A stretch of 64,000 nt of DNA, taken from contig NZ_CP046266.1 in NCBI RefSeq assembly GCF_009720625.1, positions 5,003,501-5,067,500 on the forward strand, written 5' to 3'. Of the stretch, positions 51,920 through 62,207 are shown in pieces; the first letter of the stretch is position 1; every line of letters begins with the position of its first letter. Origin of the DNA: Metabacillus sediminilitoris. GTDB taxonomy: Bacteria > Bacillota > Bacilli > Bacillales > Bacillaceae. The translations under genes and the position numbers were made by a program. The notes under the pieces are model-generated. The model was not told the DNA's origin. It made no database searches and saw only the letters and a program-made list of their open reading frames with translations.

Positions 51920-54433
51920 TTATTGTTGTCCACAACAGTTTTTGTACTTTTTACCACTGCCGCAAATACAAGCCTCATTACGACCAATTTCAACTACTTT
52001 ACGAGTTGGTTTTTTCTTTGGTTTTTCATCGCCTTCTTTTGGGTGGACAGCCGTTTGGCCTTTTGCTACTTCTTGACGCTCAAGGTTATTGCGGATTTGT
52101 GCTTTCATGATGTACTTCGCTACATCTTCCTCAATCGAAGCAATCATATTTTCAAACATCGCAAAGCCTTCCATTTGGTATTCACGTAACGGATCATTTT
52201 GACCATATGCACGTAAATGAATACCTTGACGAAGCTGATCCATGGCATCGATGTGATCCATCCATTTTGAATCAACAGCACGAAGAAGAATAACTTTTTC
52301 AAACTCGCGCATTTGTTCTTCACCGAAATCTGCTTCTTTTTCGTCATAAATCGCAAGAGCTTTCTTATAGATGAGCTCAGTCATTTCTTCAGGAACTTTT
52401 CCACGAAGCTCGTCGATTGAAAGCTCACCTTCTTGAAGGATGTTTCCATTCATATAATCTATGATTCCATCCAAGTTCCAGTTTTCCTCATCCTCAGCAA
52501 GTGATGCATGTGTATTGACAACACGCTCAATTGTTGATTGCACCATTTTCTCCACAATCTCACGAAGATTTTCAGAATCAAGAACTTCAAAACGTTGTTT
52601 ATAAATAACCTCACGCTGCTGACGCAGGACATCATCATATTGAAGAAGCTGCTTACGTGCGTCAAAGTTATTACCCTCAACACGTTTTTGTGCGGATTCA
52701 ACAGCACGGGAAACGATTTTACTTTGAATTGGCTGTGTATCGTCCATACCAAGACGATCCATCATATTTATCATATTTTCAGAACCGAAGCGGCGCATAA
52801 GCTCATCTTCCATTGAAAGATAGAATTGCGTCACACCAGGGTCCCCTTGACGGCCTGAACGTCCGCGAAGCTGGTTGTCAATACGGCGTGATTCATGACG
52901 CTCTGTACCGATAACAGCTAACCCGCCTAGTTCGCGAACACCTTCGCCAAGCTTGATATCTGTCCCACGTCCAGCCATATTTGTTGCAATCGTCACGGCA
53001 CCACGGTGACCGGCATGTTCAATAATCTCTGCTTCCTTCTCATGGTTTTTCGCATTCAGCACATGATGCGGCACACCTTTTTTCTTTAAAAGCTGTGAGA
53101 TTAATTCAGATGTTTCTACAGCAACTGTCCCAACTAAGACAGGTTGACCAAGATCATAACGCTGTGAGACATCCTCGACAACAGCACGGAATTTCCCTTC
53201 CATTGAACGATAAACAAGATCTGCTTTATCATCACGAGCAATCGGTCTGTTCGTTGGAATTGCCACAACCTGCATATTGTAAATGTTGCGGAACTCTTCT
53301 TCCTCTGTTTTTGCTGTACCTGTCATACCAGATAGCTTCTTATACATACGGAAGTAGTTTTGGAATGTAATTGTCGCTAATGTCATGCTTTCATTTTGAA
53401 TTTCCAAGCCTTCTTTTGCTTCAATCGCTTGGTGAAGTCCATCACTATAGCGGCGTCCCTTCATCAAACGTCCTGTGAAGGAATCGACAATCACTACTTT
53501 CTCTTCTTCCACCACATAGTCAACATCCTTTTGCATCACAAACTGCGCTTTTAATGCCTGGTTAATATGGTGATTTAAATTCACATGATTAATATCAAAC
53601 AGATTTTCAATGCCAAACGCTTTTTCAGCCTTTGTGATTCCGTCCTCTGTCAGCTGAACAGCTTTTGATTTCACATCATACGTAAAATCTTCTTCCTGCG
53701 TTAACTGACGTACAAATCCATTCGCTTGAATATAAAGCTTTGTCGATTTTGCAGCTTGTCCAGAAATGATCAGCGGTGTTCTCGCTTCATCGACTAAAAT
53801 CGAGTCAACCTCATCGATAACGGCAAAGTTAAGCGGACGCTGCACCATCTGTTCACGATAAAGAACCATATTGTCACGCAAGTAATCAAAACCAAGCTCA
53901 TTATTTGTTGAATATGTTACATCTGCTGCATATGCTTCACGCTTCTCATCTTTGTTCAGTGAATTTAAGTTAAGTCCAACAGTGAGGCCAAGGAATTCAA
54001 ACAATTGACCCATTTCATGTGCATCACGGCTTGCTAAGTATTCATTGACTGTCACAATATGAACACCTTCACCAGAAAGCGCGTTTAAATAAACAGGCAT
54101 TGTTGAAGTTAACGTTTTCCCTTCACCTGTTTTCATCTCAGAAATATTCCCTTCGTGTAAGGAAATACCACCCATTAACTGGACTTTATATGGATACATT
54201 CCCAAGACACGCTTTGCTGCTTCACGTACAACAGCAAATGCTTCTATTAATAGATCATCAAGCGTTTCACCATTTGCTATACGACCTTTAAATTCTTCTG
54301 TTTTTGCCTTAAGTTCTTCATCAGATAAACTGCCAATTTGACTGCTTAACGCATCAATTTGATTCGCCATTTTTTCATAACGATTTAAGGCACGTTTATT
54401 AAAATCAAACACCTTATTTAAAATTCCAAGCAT
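51920..54433 (-). CDS. secA: preprotein translocase ATPase SecA
   Basis: Essential motor of the Sec pathway, 837 residues. Walker [15 protein letters not shown] (near residue 101), DEAD-like [17 protein letters not shown], the preprotein cross-linking domain, second helicase domain with [15 protein letters not shown] and [14 protein letters not shown] (motif VI), and a C-terminal zinc-binding SEC-C tail [13 protein letters not shown] that contacts SecB-like partners or the ribosome. GAGGAGC precedes the ATG. The order secA-prfB is conserved in Bacillus. Confidence 0.98.
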   Translation of the reverse strand: MLGILNKVFDFNKRALNRYEKMANQIDALSSQIGSLSDEELKAKTEEFKGRIANGETLDDLLIEAFAVVREAAKRVLGMYPYKVQLMGGISLHEGNISEMKTGEGKTLTSTMPVYLNALSGEGVHIVTVNEYLASRDAHEMGQLFEFLGLTVGLNLNSLNKDEKREAYAADVTYSTNNELGFDYLRDNMVLYREQMVQRPLNFAVIDEVDSILVDEARTPLIISGQAAKSTKLYIQANGFVRQLTQEEDFTYDVKSKAVQLTEDGITKAEKAFGIENLFDINHVNLNHHINQALKAQFVMQKDVDYVVEEEKVVIVDSFTGRLMKGRRYSDGLHQAIEAKEGLEIQNESMTLATITFQNYFRMYKKLSGMTGTAKTEEEEFRNIYNMQVVAIPTNRPIARDDKADLVYRSMEGKFRAVVEDVSQRYDLGQPVLVGTVAVETSELISQLLKKKGVPHHVLNAKNHEKEAEIIEHAGHRGAVTIATNMAGRGTDIKLGEGVRELGGLAVIGTERHESRRIDNQLRGRSGRQGDPGVTQFYLSMEDELMRRFGSENMINMMDRLGMDDTQPIQSKIVSRAVESAQKRVEGNNFDARKQLLQYDDVLRQQREVIYKQRFEVLDSENLREIVEKMVQSTIERVVNTHASLAEDEENWNLDGIIDYMNGNILQEGELSIDELRGKVPEEMTELIYKKALAIYDEKEADFGEEQMREFEKVILLRAVDSKWMDHIDAMDQLRQGIHLRAYGQNDPLREYQMEGFAMFENMIASIEEDVAKYIMKAQIRNNLERQEVAKGQTAVHPKEGDEKPKKKPTRKVVEIGRNEACICGSGKKYKNCCGQQ

Positions 54434-54659
54434 TTAATACGCTCCTCTGTGTATAGAGTGAAATCATAATTTACATTTTTTGATTATTAAACATCCTTTA
54501 TTTTAGCATTATTTTAGGTGGGGGACAACCTAGGCTTAGAGGCAGGCACCATACAAAACGGCTATTGCGGATTATCTTCCCACTTAACATGATGTTGAAA
54601 TTGCTTTTTACTTCACCCCACCTTCAAATAAGAGGTTCCGTCCTTTTCTTTACACAAAA

Positions 54660-54686
54660 GAGAGAGCCTCACACAAAGGCTCTCTC
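54660..54686 (-). terminator. terminator of the ribose operon
   Basis: GAGAGAGCCT (54660-54669) pairs with AGGCTCTCTC (54677-54686); TTTT tail on the minus strand, 10 bp after the rbsB stop. Confidence 0.8.
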
Positions 54687-54695
54687 AATCATCAC

Positions 54696-55634
54696 TTATT
54701 TTACTAATTCAAGCTCAACAGGGATAAATTCTTCTACTGTTTCTCCATTTGCTACTTGAATAGCTGTGTCCACACCTTGCTGACCAATAATAGCTGGCTT
54801 TTGCGCCACTGTTGCTGATAGTCTGCCGTCTTCAACTGCTTTTACCGCATCTTCCGTTGCATCAAATCCTACGATAATAACATCTGATAATCCTGCTGCT
54901 TCAACCGCTTGAAGCGCTCCTAAAGCCATTTCATCATTATGTGCGAATACTGCTTGAATGTCTTTATTTCCCTGAAGGATGTTCTCCATAACTGTTAAAC
55001 CTTTTGCACGGTCAAAGTCTGCTGTTTGTTTTGCAGCAACTTCAACTGTATCGATTGCATCAACTGATTGATGGAAACCTTCTCCTCTTTCACGAGCTGC
55101 AGATGATCCTGGGATTCCTTCAATTTCTACTACTTTCCCTTTATTTCCAAGCTGTTCTAAGATGAAATCGCCTGCCATTTTTCCTCCAGCCACGTTATCT
55201 GAAGCGATATGTGCAACAACCTCGCCACCTTCTGCACTACGATCTAACGTAATAACTGGAACGTCTGCACTGTTTGCAGATTCAATTGCAGCTGATACTG
55301 CTGCAGAATCCGTTGGATTAACTAGTAAAACATCAACACCTTGTTGAATTAAATCCTCGATATCACTAACTTGTTTTGCTGAATCGTTTTGAGCATCAGC
55401 AACTACGATTTCAATTCCTTTTGCCTTTGCTTGTTCTTCAGCACCTTCTTTTAATGTGACAAAGAATGGATTATTTAGTGTTGAGATGGAAAGACCCACT
55501 TTCACGTCTCCTTCTTTTTTTGCTCCTTCTGAAGAACCTTCTTCAGACGAAGAACCTGGCGGCTTAGTTGAACAACCTACTAATAAAACCATTGCTAGTG
55601 CGAAAAATAATAACCCTTTTAACATGTTTTTCAT
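54696..55634 (-). CDS. rbsB: ribose-binding lipoprotein RbsB
   Basis: Extracellular D-ribose receptor of the ABC importer. The start at 55634 follows AAGGGGG; the signal peptide ends in the lipobox VLLVGC. The mature protein shows the type I periplasmic-binding fold with NNPFFVTLKEGAEEQAKAKG, LLVNPTDSAAVSAAI, GGEVVAHIASDNVAGGKMAG and HNDEMALGALQAVEAAG (ribose contacts). Last gene of rbsRKDACB, followed by a terminator. Confidence 0.95.
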   Translation of the reverse strand: MKNMLKGLLFFALAMVLLVGCSTKPPGSSSEEGSSEGAKKEGDVKVGLSISTLNNPFFVTLKEGAEEQAKAKGIEIVVADAQNDSAKQVSDIEDLIQQGVDVLLVNPTDSAAVSAAIESANSADVPVITLDRSAEGGEVVAHIASDNVAGGKMAGDFILEQLGNKGKVVEIEGIPGSSAARERGEGFHQSVDAIDTVEVAAKQTADFDRAKGLTVMENILQGNKDIQAVFAHNDEMALGALQAVEAAGLSDVIIVGFDATEDAVKAVEDGRLSATVAQKPAIIGQQGVDTAIQVANGETVEEFIPVELELVK

Positions 55635-55666
55635 GGTAAATCCCCCTTGTTTCATTTATGTTTTTT

Positions 55667-56608
55667 TTACGCGGATTTTTTACGGTCAAGCAATACGGCT
55701 AGTAAGATAACACCTCCTTTAACAACTTGCTGATAAAAGGAGCTCACATTCATAATATTTAAACCATTGTTAAGGACACCAATGATTAATGCCCCAATTA
55801 ATGTTCCAAAAATCCAGCCGCGTCCGCCAGATAAGCTAGTTCCACCTAGAACAACAGCTGCAATGGCATCAAGCTCATATGAAGCACCTGCTGTTGGTTG
55901 AGCAGAATTTAAACGTGAAGAAAGAATGATACCAGCTAATGCTGATAATAACCCTGTTAGCGAGTATATCCATACTTTCACTCGATTTGCACGAATTCCT
56001 GATAAAATTGCTGCTTCTTCATTTCCTCCAATTGCGTATACTTTACGTCCAAACGTTGTCTTTTTTAATATGAAGTAAAGAATCCCATATGTGACAAGCA
56101 TCCAAATAACCGGTACAGGGATCCAGCCAACATACCCTTTTCCCATTAGGACAAATAACTCACTGCTTGATAAGCCTGTAATTGGACGACCCTCTGAATA
56201 TACGAGTGTAAGTCCACGGAAGACCGTCATCGTTGCAAGTGTTGCAATAAACGGCGCAACCTTACCTTTTGTGATGATAAACCCATTGATTGCACCCATG
56301 ATGGCACCAGCAATTAAACCGATTAAAATAGCTAGAATCGGATCCATCCCACTTGCTAACATACTTGCTGTAACAGCTGATGATAAGGCTAAAATTGAAC
56401 CGACTGACAAATCGATTCCACCTGTTAAAATAACAAAGGTCATTCCAAAAGCGATAAGTGCATTAATTGATACTTGTCTAAGAACATTCAAGATATTATC
56501 AACTGTCATAAAATTCGGGCTTACAATTGATAGAGTGATTATAATGATAATTAAACCGACAAACGGTCCTAATTTTTGCAGGTTAGTTGAAACCGTTTTT
56601 GATTTCAT
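55667..56608 (-). CDS. rbsC: ribose ABC transporter permease RbsC
   Basis: A 313-residue permease of the BPD_transp_2 family with eight to ten helices. Diagnostic GGIDLSVGSILALSSAVTAS, GLIAGAIMGAINGFIITKGK, and VLGGTSLSGGRGWIFGTLIG, the ATPase-contact loop. Its start overlaps the rbsA stop region, indicating coupled translation; the permease acts as a dimer with RbsA and takes ribose from RbsB. Confidence 0.96.
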   Translation of the reverse strand: MKSKTVSTNLQKLGPFVGLIIIIITLSIVSPNFMTVDNILNVLRQVSINALIAFGMTFVILTGGIDLSVGSILALSSAVTASMLASGMDPILAILIGLIAGAIMGAINGFIITKGKVAPFIATLATMTVFRGLTLVYSEGRPITGLSSSELFVLMGKGYVGWIPVPVIWMLVTYGILYFILKKTTFGRKVYAIGGNEEAAILSGIRANRVKVWIYSLTGLLSALAGIILSSRLNSAQPTAGASYELDAIAAVVLGGTSLSGGRGWIFGTLIGALIIGVLNNGLNIMNVSSFYQQVVKGGVILLAVLLDRKKSA

Positions 56609-58107
56609 TATTCGTTCCCCCCTGTTGCTGCTTGCATAATTTTTTCTTGGTTCGCCTCTGCTCTTGAGAGAATAGCCGAAACCTTTCCTTCATGAATGAC
56701 GAGGATTCGATCACTCATCCCTAAAATTTCAGGAAGCTCGGAAGATACCATGATGATTGCGACACCTTGCTCGGTGAGTTGATTCATAATCTGGTAAATT
56801 TCCTTTTTTGCTCCTACATCAACACCACGTGTTGGCTCATCTAAAATTAATATTTTCGGCTCAATGCCAAGCCATTTACCAATCACAATTTTTTGTTGAT
56901 TTCCCCCACTCAATGATTTAACAGCTAAATCACGACTTGCCGTTTTTACATGAAGTTTTTGAATTAAGTCATCAACAAAAGATTCTTCCTGCTTAGTTGA
57001 AATCAAGCTATTTGTTGAAATCTTTGTTAAGTTCGTTAGCGAAAAGTTTTCACGAACAGATAAATCTAACACTAACCCTTCACTCTTGCGATCCTCAGTA
57101 ACAAAGCCTATTCCTTTTTTAATCGCATCGAATGGTGATTTAATAGAGACAACTTGCCCATCGATCATCATTGTTCCATTCTGCTTATGACGATGGCCGA
57201 AAATAGCTTCCATTATCTCGGTTCTTCCCGCTCCCATCAAACCTGCCACACCTAAAATCTCGCCTTGTTTAACAGAAAAGCTTATGTTTTCGAACTTCCC
57301 TTTACATGAAAAGTTCTCAATCTTTAATCGTTCAGGACCTAGAGTTGTATTTCTTTCAGGAAAACGGTCACCTAATTGGCGGCCAACCATCATTTTGACG
57401 ATTTCATCAAAATTTGTTGTTGGAATATCCTTTGTCCCAATGAATTGTCCATCACGAAGCACGGAAATTCGATCACAAATTTGAAAAATTTCCTCCATAC
57501 GATGTGAGATATAAACAATCCCTACACCTTTCTTTCTTAATGAATTAATAACAACAAACAGAGCCTCTATTTCTCGATCAGTTAATGCTGCAGTCGGTTC
57601 ATCCATAATGAGAATCTCAGCATTTGCCGCAATTGCTCTTGCTATTTCAATCATTTGCTGCTGACCAACAGACAGCTCACCAGCTTCAATGTCAGGATCA
57701 ATATCAACACCTAAACGATTTAAATATTTTTTCGTTTTTTGCTGCATCTCCTTATGCTTAACGATCCCTAACTTTCCATATGTTAATTCTTTTCCTAGAA
57801 ACATATTATCTGTAACAGATAGATATGGAATGATATTCAATTCTTGATGAATAACAGCGATACCAGCATTCTCTGCTTCTTTCGCGTTTTTAAAGTGAAC
57901 TTCTTCGCCTTTAATGTAAACGCTTCCTGAATCACGCTCGTAAATCCCTGTTAATATTTTCATGAGTGTAGATTTTCCAGCGCCGTTCTCCCCCATTAAC
58001 GCATGAACTTCACCTGGCATAATCTCAAACTCCACATTTTCTAGTACTCTATTACCCGAAAACGCTTTCGAAATTCCTTTCATTTGCGCTAAAGGTGTTT
58101 GGCTCAT
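56608..58107 (-). CDS. rbsA: ribose ABC transporter ATP-binding protein RbsA
   Basis: A 499-residue tandem ABC ATPase. The first half has a canonical Walker [27 protein letters not shown] and [11 protein letters not shown]. The second half has the degenerate Walker [25 protein letters not shown] and [16 protein letters not shown], as usual in monosaccharide importers. It starts four bases before the rbsD stop codon, so the two genes overlap. Confidence 0.96.
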   Translation of the reverse strand: MSQTPLAQMKGISKAFSGNRVLENVEFEIMPGEVHALMGENGAGKSTLMKILTGIYERDSGSVYIKGEEVHFKNAKEAENAGIAVIHQELNIIPYLSVTDNMFLGKELTYGKLGIVKHKEMQQKTKKYLNRLGVDIDPDIEAGELSVGQQQMIEIARAIAANAEILIMDEPTAALTDREIEALFVVINSLRKKGVGIVYISHRMEEIFQICDRISVLRDGQFIGTKDIPTTNFDEIVKMMVGRQLGDRFPERNTTLGPERLKIENFSCKGKFENISFSVKQGEILGVAGLMGAGRTEIMEAIFGHRHKQNGTMMIDGQVVSIKSPFDAIKKGIGFVTEDRKSEGLVLDLSVRENFSLTNLTKISTNSLISTKQEESFVDDLIQKLHVKTASRDLAVKSLSGGNQQKIVIGKWLGIEPKILILDEPTRGVDVGAKKEIYQIMNQLTEQGVAIIMVSSELPEILGMSDRILVIHEGKVSAILSRAEANQEKIMQAATGGNE

Positions 58108-58502
58108 TTAAAAATCACTCCTGCATGTAGAATGATATTAGCATATGGTGTCGTCTCCCCTGTACGTATGACTGCTTTTGCTTTTTTCGTAAGCTCTTTG
58201 AATTTTTCATGTGATACATATTCAGAGTCCGCGTCACCTAGTAAACCTAATGTTTCCTCTAGAATGGACGTATTTTGCTCTTTTATTTCTTCTGCAAGTG
58301 TAACTTTTTCAACAACCATATCCTCTAAAATAACCTGCAGAGTATCTATGAAACTTGGATCACCTTGTTTTAGAGCTAGATCAATTCGAAGAGTTTCATC
58401 TGGTATTGGCAGGCCGCAGTCACCGATAACAATTGTATCTGTATGACCAAGCCGTGATAGTATTTCTGATATATGACTATTAAGTATTCCTTGTTTTTTC
58501 AA
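58104..58502 (-). CDS. rbsD: D-ribose pyranase RbsD
   Basis: Interconverts pyranose and furanose forms of ribose so that RbsK can act; cytoplasmic decamer. The 132 residues include the FucU/RbsD signature [20 protein letters not shown] with the catalytic His21 and Asp29, and ends in [19 protein letters not shown]. The start is TTG 58502, with GGATGA upstream. It follows rbsK by six bases. Confidence 0.96.
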   Translation of the reverse strand: MKKQGILNSHISEILSRLGHTDTIVIGDCGLPIPDETLRIDLALKQGDPSFIDTLQVILEDMVVEKVTLAEEIKEQNTSILEETLGLLGDADSEYVSHEKFKELTKKAKAVIRTGETTPYANIILHAGVIFK

Positions 58503-58508
58503 AATCTG

Positions 58509-59408
58509 TCATCCTCTCTGTGCTGAAAGAAATGCCTCTACTTCTTGTATTGTCGGCATACCTGATTGTGCTCCTAGCTTTGTTACCGATAAGGCGCCAA
58601 CCGCATTTGCAAATTGACAAGCATCCTCTAAAGATGCCCCATTACTAAGTGAAACAGCTAAAGCTCCATTAAATGAATCCCCTGCCCCAGTTGTATCGAT
58701 TGCCTCTACCTTAAATCCTGATATTAGCTTTTCTTCGTTTTTATAGATGGTAACACCTTTAGAACCCTGTGTTACAATACACTTAGTCTTTATTTGCTCC
58801 AGCTCTTCATCTATAAGGTCATTAGCTGACAGCAATAGCTGTTGTTCATGTTCATTTGGTGTTAAATAATCGACTTGCTGTAATAGCTCCTTAGGTAATG
58901 GTTGAATCGGAGCTGGATTTAAGATGACTGTTTTATGATGCTTTTTTGCTAGATTAACGGCTTCTATGACACTTTCAAGTGGAATTTCAAGTTGTAAAAG
59001 CACGACATCACTTTCTTCAATAATATGCTCGTGTTCTTTAACAACTTCAGGTGTCACTTCATAATTAGCACCTGGAACAACGATAATGCTATTATCTCCA
59101 TCTGATAGAGTAATAGATGCAATACCAGTCGACGAATGTGTAACCGGTTTCACATTGTCGATCATAATACCTTGTTTCCCTAAATGCTCAGTCAATTCTT
59201 TTCCAAAAGCATCCTCTCCAACACAGCCAATAAGTGTCACATCAGCCCCTAACCTTGCTGCTGCAACAGCTTGGTTTGCTCCTTTTCCACCTGGAATCGT
59301 AAAAAAGGAATCACCCATAACCGTTTCACCAACCTTAGGAATGATCGATGACTTTGTCACGATATCCATATTTATACTACCGATCACGGTAATCTTTTGA
59401 CTCTTCAT
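58509..59408 (-). CDS. rbsK: ribokinase RbsK
   Basis: PfkB-family kinase that makes ribose 5-phosphate. Substrate motif VIGSINMDIV, then GGKGANQAVAAARLG at the N-terminal signature, NPAPIQPLP, and the catalytic DTTGAGDSFNGALAV (anion hole and Asp base near residue 248). ATG 59408 is preceded by AGGTGA; the frame could start three codons earlier at GTG 59417 but that overlaps the binding site. It begins six bases after the rbsR stop. Confidence 0.95.
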   Translation of the reverse strand: MKSQKITVIGSINMDIVTKSSIIPKVGETVMGDSFFTIPGGKGANQAVAAARLGADVTLIGCVGEDAFGKELTEHLGKQGIMIDNVKPVTHSSTGIASITLSDGDNSIIVVPGANYEVTPEVVKEHEHIIEESDVVLLQLEIPLESVIEAVNLAKKHHKTVILNPAPIQPLPKELLQQVDYLTPNEHEQQLLLSANDLIDEELEQIKTKCIVTQGSKGVTIYKNEEKLISGFKVEAIDTTGAGDSFNGALAVSLSNGASLEDACQFANAVGALSVTKLGAQSGMPTIQEVEAFLSAQRG

Positions 59409-59413
59409 TTTGT

Positions 59414-60400
59414 TCACCTCATTTGTTTCGTTGTCTGGCCTACACTTAACGTAACTTTTAATTCATGGTTATACGTATCAATTGGTTTCCCGTCAATTAA
59501 ATCTAATAAAAGTTCTGCTGCCTTGTAACCAATCTGATAAATAGGCTGCGCAATCGTTGTGATTTCAGGATTCGTTAATTTAGCGAGATTAATTCCATCA
59601 AAGCCAATAACCGATAAATCTTCTGGCACTCTTTTACCGAGAGCTAACGCTGCTTTAACCACACTTACTGCCATGTAATCATTACCAGCAAAGATTCCAT
59701 CAATATCCGGATGTTTTTTTAATAATTGCTTCGTTACCTCTGTCGTTGTTGTAAAGTTAAAATTACCATTTACAACTAAATCTTCATTAAACAAATGTTT
59801 GTTTTGAAGCTCTAACCTATATCCTTGAAAACGTTGTTCTGCATTAAGAAGATTTTCAGGCCCTCGTATATGTGCAATCTTCTGACACCCAGTTGATTGT
59901 AAATATCGAACCGCCTTTCTTGCACCTTCTACATTATCAACAGAAACGTAAGGAATGTCTTTATCAATAAAACGGTCAACCGCTACAATTGGAATTCCAT
60001 TTTTCTCAATATGCTTTGGCGTTAGTGTACTTGTAACAATGATGACACCATCCACATATTTTTGCTTCATCACTTCAAAATATTTATTTTCTTTTTCTTC
60101 TTGATCATCTGAATTACATAGAATCAGTGTATATTCCTTACTACTCATAACATCCTCAATCGCCCGAGCAACCTCTGGAAAAAAGGGATTCGTTATATTC
60201 GGAACAATCAATGCGATCGTTTTAGACTGTTTTTTAAATAAGCTTCGCGCAACAGCATTTGGTCTATAATCTAATTTTTTTATTGCATCTAACACCTTTT
60301 TACGCGTATCTTCATTTACATACCCACTACTATTTAACACCCTTGAAACAGTTGCAACAGATACTTCTGCTTCTTGTGCTACATCTTTTATTGTTCTCAA
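59414..60400 (-). CDS. rbsR: ribose operon repressor RbsR (LacI family)
   Basis: LacI-type repressor: helix-turn-helix RTIKDVAQEAEVSVATVSRV and hinge, then a sugar-binding core (KTIALIVPNITNPFFPEVAR, GCQKIAHIRGPENLL, IFAGNDYMAVSVVKAALALG, SVIGFDGINLAKLTNPEITT). The start is taken as TTG 60400, with GAGGTGG six to seven bases upstream; ATG 60418 would place that binding site inside the gene. It heads the operon it controls. Two TGTAACCSGTTACA palindromes lie just upstream. Confidence 0.94.
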   Translation of the reverse strand: MRTIKDVAQEAEVSVATVSRVLNSSGYVNEDTRKKVLDAIKKLDYRPNAVARSLFKKQSKTIALIVPNITNPFFPEVARAIEDVMSSKEYTLILCNSDDQEEKENKYFEVMKQKYVDGVIIVTSTLTPKHIEKNGIPIVAVDRFIDKDIPYVSVDNVEGARKAVRYLQSTGCQKIAHIRGPENLLNAEQRFQGYRLELQNKHLFNEDLVVNGNFNFTTTTEVTKQLLKKHPDIDGIFAGNDYMAVSVVKAALALGKRVPEDLSVIGFDGINLAKLTNPEITTIAQPIYQIGYKAAELLLDLIDGKPIDTYNHELKVTLSVGQTTKQMR

Positions 60401-60422
60401 CTGTTCCACCTCAAGCATAATG

Positions 60423-60478
60423 TGTAACCGGTTACAGATAGGCCTTTAAAAAAGATTTACAATATGTAACCCGTTACA
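60423..60478. promoter_or_regulatory. twin RbsR operators
   Basis: TGTAACCGGTTACA (60423-60436, perfect palindrome) and TGTAACCCGTTACA (60465-60478, one mismatch), centred 42 bp apart, four helical turns, which would permit looping or cooperative binding over the rbs promoter. Confidence 0.8.
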
Positions 60479-60524
60479 CACATTGTAATCGCTGTCTTTT
60501 ATTTTGTCAAATCATTTTTTCTAT

Positions 60525-60559
60525 AAATAAAACAGCGCCTAAAAGGCGCTGTTTTATTT
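60525..60559 (-). terminator. terminator of hpf
   Basis: AAATAAAACAGCGCC (60525-60539) pairs perfectly with GGCGCTGTTTTATTT (60545-60559); it includes the hpf stop codon. Confidence 0.85.
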
Positions 60560-61109
60560 ATACATGAGGCTCAATTAAGCCGTATTTTCCATCTTTTCGC
60601 TTATACACAACATTTGTATTATTTGTTTTAGAATCCGTATAGACAAAGAAGTTGTGTCCTAACATGTCCATCTGCAGGATCGCTTCCTCGCTGTCCATTG
60701 GCTTTAAATCAAAGCGCTTTGTACGGACAACCTCTTGGTCTTCCTCTTCAATTGGTCCATCCTCATCTGTTTGGATGTTGCTGAACACAAACTTTGGTGC
60801 ACCTTGCTCACGAAACTTGCGATTGACTTTTGTTTTATGCTTGCGAATTTGGCGTTCTAATTTATTTACGACAAGATCGATCGCTGCATACATGTCCTGA
60901 TTGGATTCTTCCGCACGCAACACCAGATCTGTCATCGGAATCGTTACTTCTATTTTAGACTCTTGATCATTATAAAATTTTAGGTTCACATTGACATTTG
61001 CGTCAACGGAATTTTCAAAATATCGTTCAAGCTTACCAATTTTCTTCTCTGTATACTCTCGTAATGCTGGAGTTATTTCAATGTTTTCCCCTCTGACGTT
61101 ATATCTCAT
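60558..61109 (-). CDS. hpf: long ribosome hibernation promoting factor
   Basis: Long-form HPF (YvyD) that dimerises 70S ribosomes into inactive 100S particles in stationary phase or stress. The N-terminal RaiA domain (MRYNVRGENIEITPALREYTEKKIG... KVNRKFREQ) is joined by an acidic linker to the C-terminal dimerisation domain (FDLKPMDSEEAILQMDMLGH then FFVYTDSKTNNTNVVYKR). Length 183. The start at 61109 follows AAAGGAGG. Its place next to fliT and secA is conserved. A sigma-B-type promoter is visible upstream. Confidence 0.95.
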   Translation of the reverse strand: MRYNVRGENIEITPALREYTEKKIGKLERYFENSVDANVNVNLKFYNDQESKIEVTIPMTDLVLRAEESNQDMYAAIDLVVNKLERQIRKHKTKVNRKFREQGAPKFVFSNIQTDEDGPIEEEDQEVVRTKRFDLKPMDSEEAILQMDMLGHNFFVYTDSKTNNTNVVYKRKDGKYGLIEPHV

Positions 61110-61306
61110 GATTGAATTCCTCCTTTTTGTATAGAGCAAGACTTCCTTCAGTAAGAGTTTTCATAAGCCTCTACTGATGGGTTAGCTAAACTTATCTGAC
61201 ATTGCAGGCCATTATCCTCCACATTTATTACTTTGAATGACTCCAACTTCTAAGGTGTGGTGTTAATGTCCATGAATGTGGGATAAGCTATGTCTACTAT
61301 TTCTAT

Positions 61307-61333
61307 ATACCCCTCCTTGTTTCCTGCATAAAC
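61307..61333 (-). promoter_or_regulatory. sigma-B type promoter for hpf
   Basis: On the minus strand GTTTAT (61333-61328), 15 bp, GGGTAT (61312-61307). The sigma-B consensus is GTTTAA-N12-15-GGGTAT. B. subtilis yvyD is known to be sigma-B (and sigma-H) dependent. Confidence 0.6.
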
Positions 61334-61430
61334 GTAAATTCAGCGTGAAAAAATTGTGAATTTTATTTCTTTTATGTAAATTTCCCTTACGGTGTAATAG
61401 TATATGGCAGAGATTTCAAGAATATGAAAA

Positions 61431-61455
61431 AAAACTCGCTTGAGTGGCGAGTTTT
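61431..61455 (-). terminator. terminator of the fliDST operon
   Basis: AAAACTCGC (61431-61439) pairs with GCGAGTTTT (61447-61455); the minus-strand tail is eight T. It overlaps the stop codon of the last gene. Confidence 0.85.
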
Positions 61456-61846
61456 AATGTGCGATATATGGCTGCAGCTTCGATTGGATTTTTTCCTTCC
61501 AAGCCAAATAAACAGGGGCTAATTGATTTCTTACAAACGCTTGATGTCTGTCAGGAGTTAAGTAAATGGTTGATTCATCATCTAACGTTAAAATCACTTG
61601 ATCAAATGTTTTCACATCCTGAACAAGGTCACTTTCTTCTTCAGTAAGTAGGGATAGCAACATGTCGTTCGATGAATCAACATGATAAAAAGCTACTAAA
61701 ATATCCTTAAAAACCTGATCGGCATCCGTAAGATCCAAATTTGTAAAGCTATCAATCACATAATCGAAGCCTTCCTCAATCGTATTTAAGAGATTATAGT
61801 AAAAATGGAGAAATTCAAATTGATCATTCGTTAATGACCCCATCAT
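61454..61846 (-). CDS. uncharacterised acidic protein at the end of the fliDST operon
   Basis: A 130-residue soluble acidic protein, mostly helical (DQFEFLHFYYNLLNTIEEGF, then DQVFKDILVAFYHVDSSNDM), with a C-terminal basic patch (RHQAFVRNQLAPVYLAWKEK). No known family. In B. subtilis hpf directly follows fliT, so this gene is an addition. It begins 7 bases after the fliT stop and ends in the operon terminator, so it is made with FliD, FliS and FliT; a role in flagellar assembly, for example as a chaperone, is inference. AGGTGA precedes the ATGs at 61846/61843. Confidence 0.75.
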   Translation of the reverse strand: MMGSLTNDQFEFLHFYYNLLNTIEEGFDYVIDSFTNLDLTDADQVFKDILVAFYHVDSSNDMLLSLLTEEESDLVQDVKTFDQVILTLDDESTIYLTPDRHQAFVRNQLAPVYLAWKEKIQSKLQPYIAH

Positions 61847-61853
61847 GCTTCAC

Positions 61854-62207
61854 CTATTTTCTTTTATCGTAAAACATACCATCTGTTGCCGAAACATGTT
61901 GGTACGGATTCACATACTGCTGATTGGATGACTTCGTTTTTTTCAATTGGATCATATCCTGCTGAATATGCTGCTTGATCTCAACGAATTTAGTTGTAAT
62001 CACTTCATTCCAATCGGCAATTTGCTGAAACAGTTGCTTTTCTTCTGCAGCAAAAGGTGGATGAACCTGTGTTAGGAGCTGTTCCCGCATCTCTAACAGT
62101 GAGGTGATTTGTTGAATGCATTCATCACGATTATCCTTTGTGACTTGTTGAGACACTAGTTGAAAAAGCTGTTCTGTCACTTCGTATACCTTTGAGATGG
62201 CGCTCAC
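61854..62207 (-). CDS. fliT: flagellar protein FliT
   Basis: Small helical export chaperone expected to bind the filament cap protein FliD. The call rests mainly on position (after fliS) and on the helix pattern YEVTEQLFQLVSQQVTKDNR then IQQITSLLEMREQLLTQV, which resembles B. subtilis FliT. I start it at GTG 62207, which shares one base with the fliS TAG and follows AGGTGG by nine bases; this gives 117 residues. The tail (NQQYVNPYQHVSATDGMFYD) is likely disordered and surface exposed. Confidence 0.82.
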   Translation of the reverse strand: MSAISKVYEVTEQLFQLVSQQVTKDNRDECIQQITSLLEMREQLLTQVHPPFAAEEKQLFQQIADWNEVITTKFVEIKQHIQQDMIQLKKTKSSNQQYVNPYQHVSATDGMFYDKRK

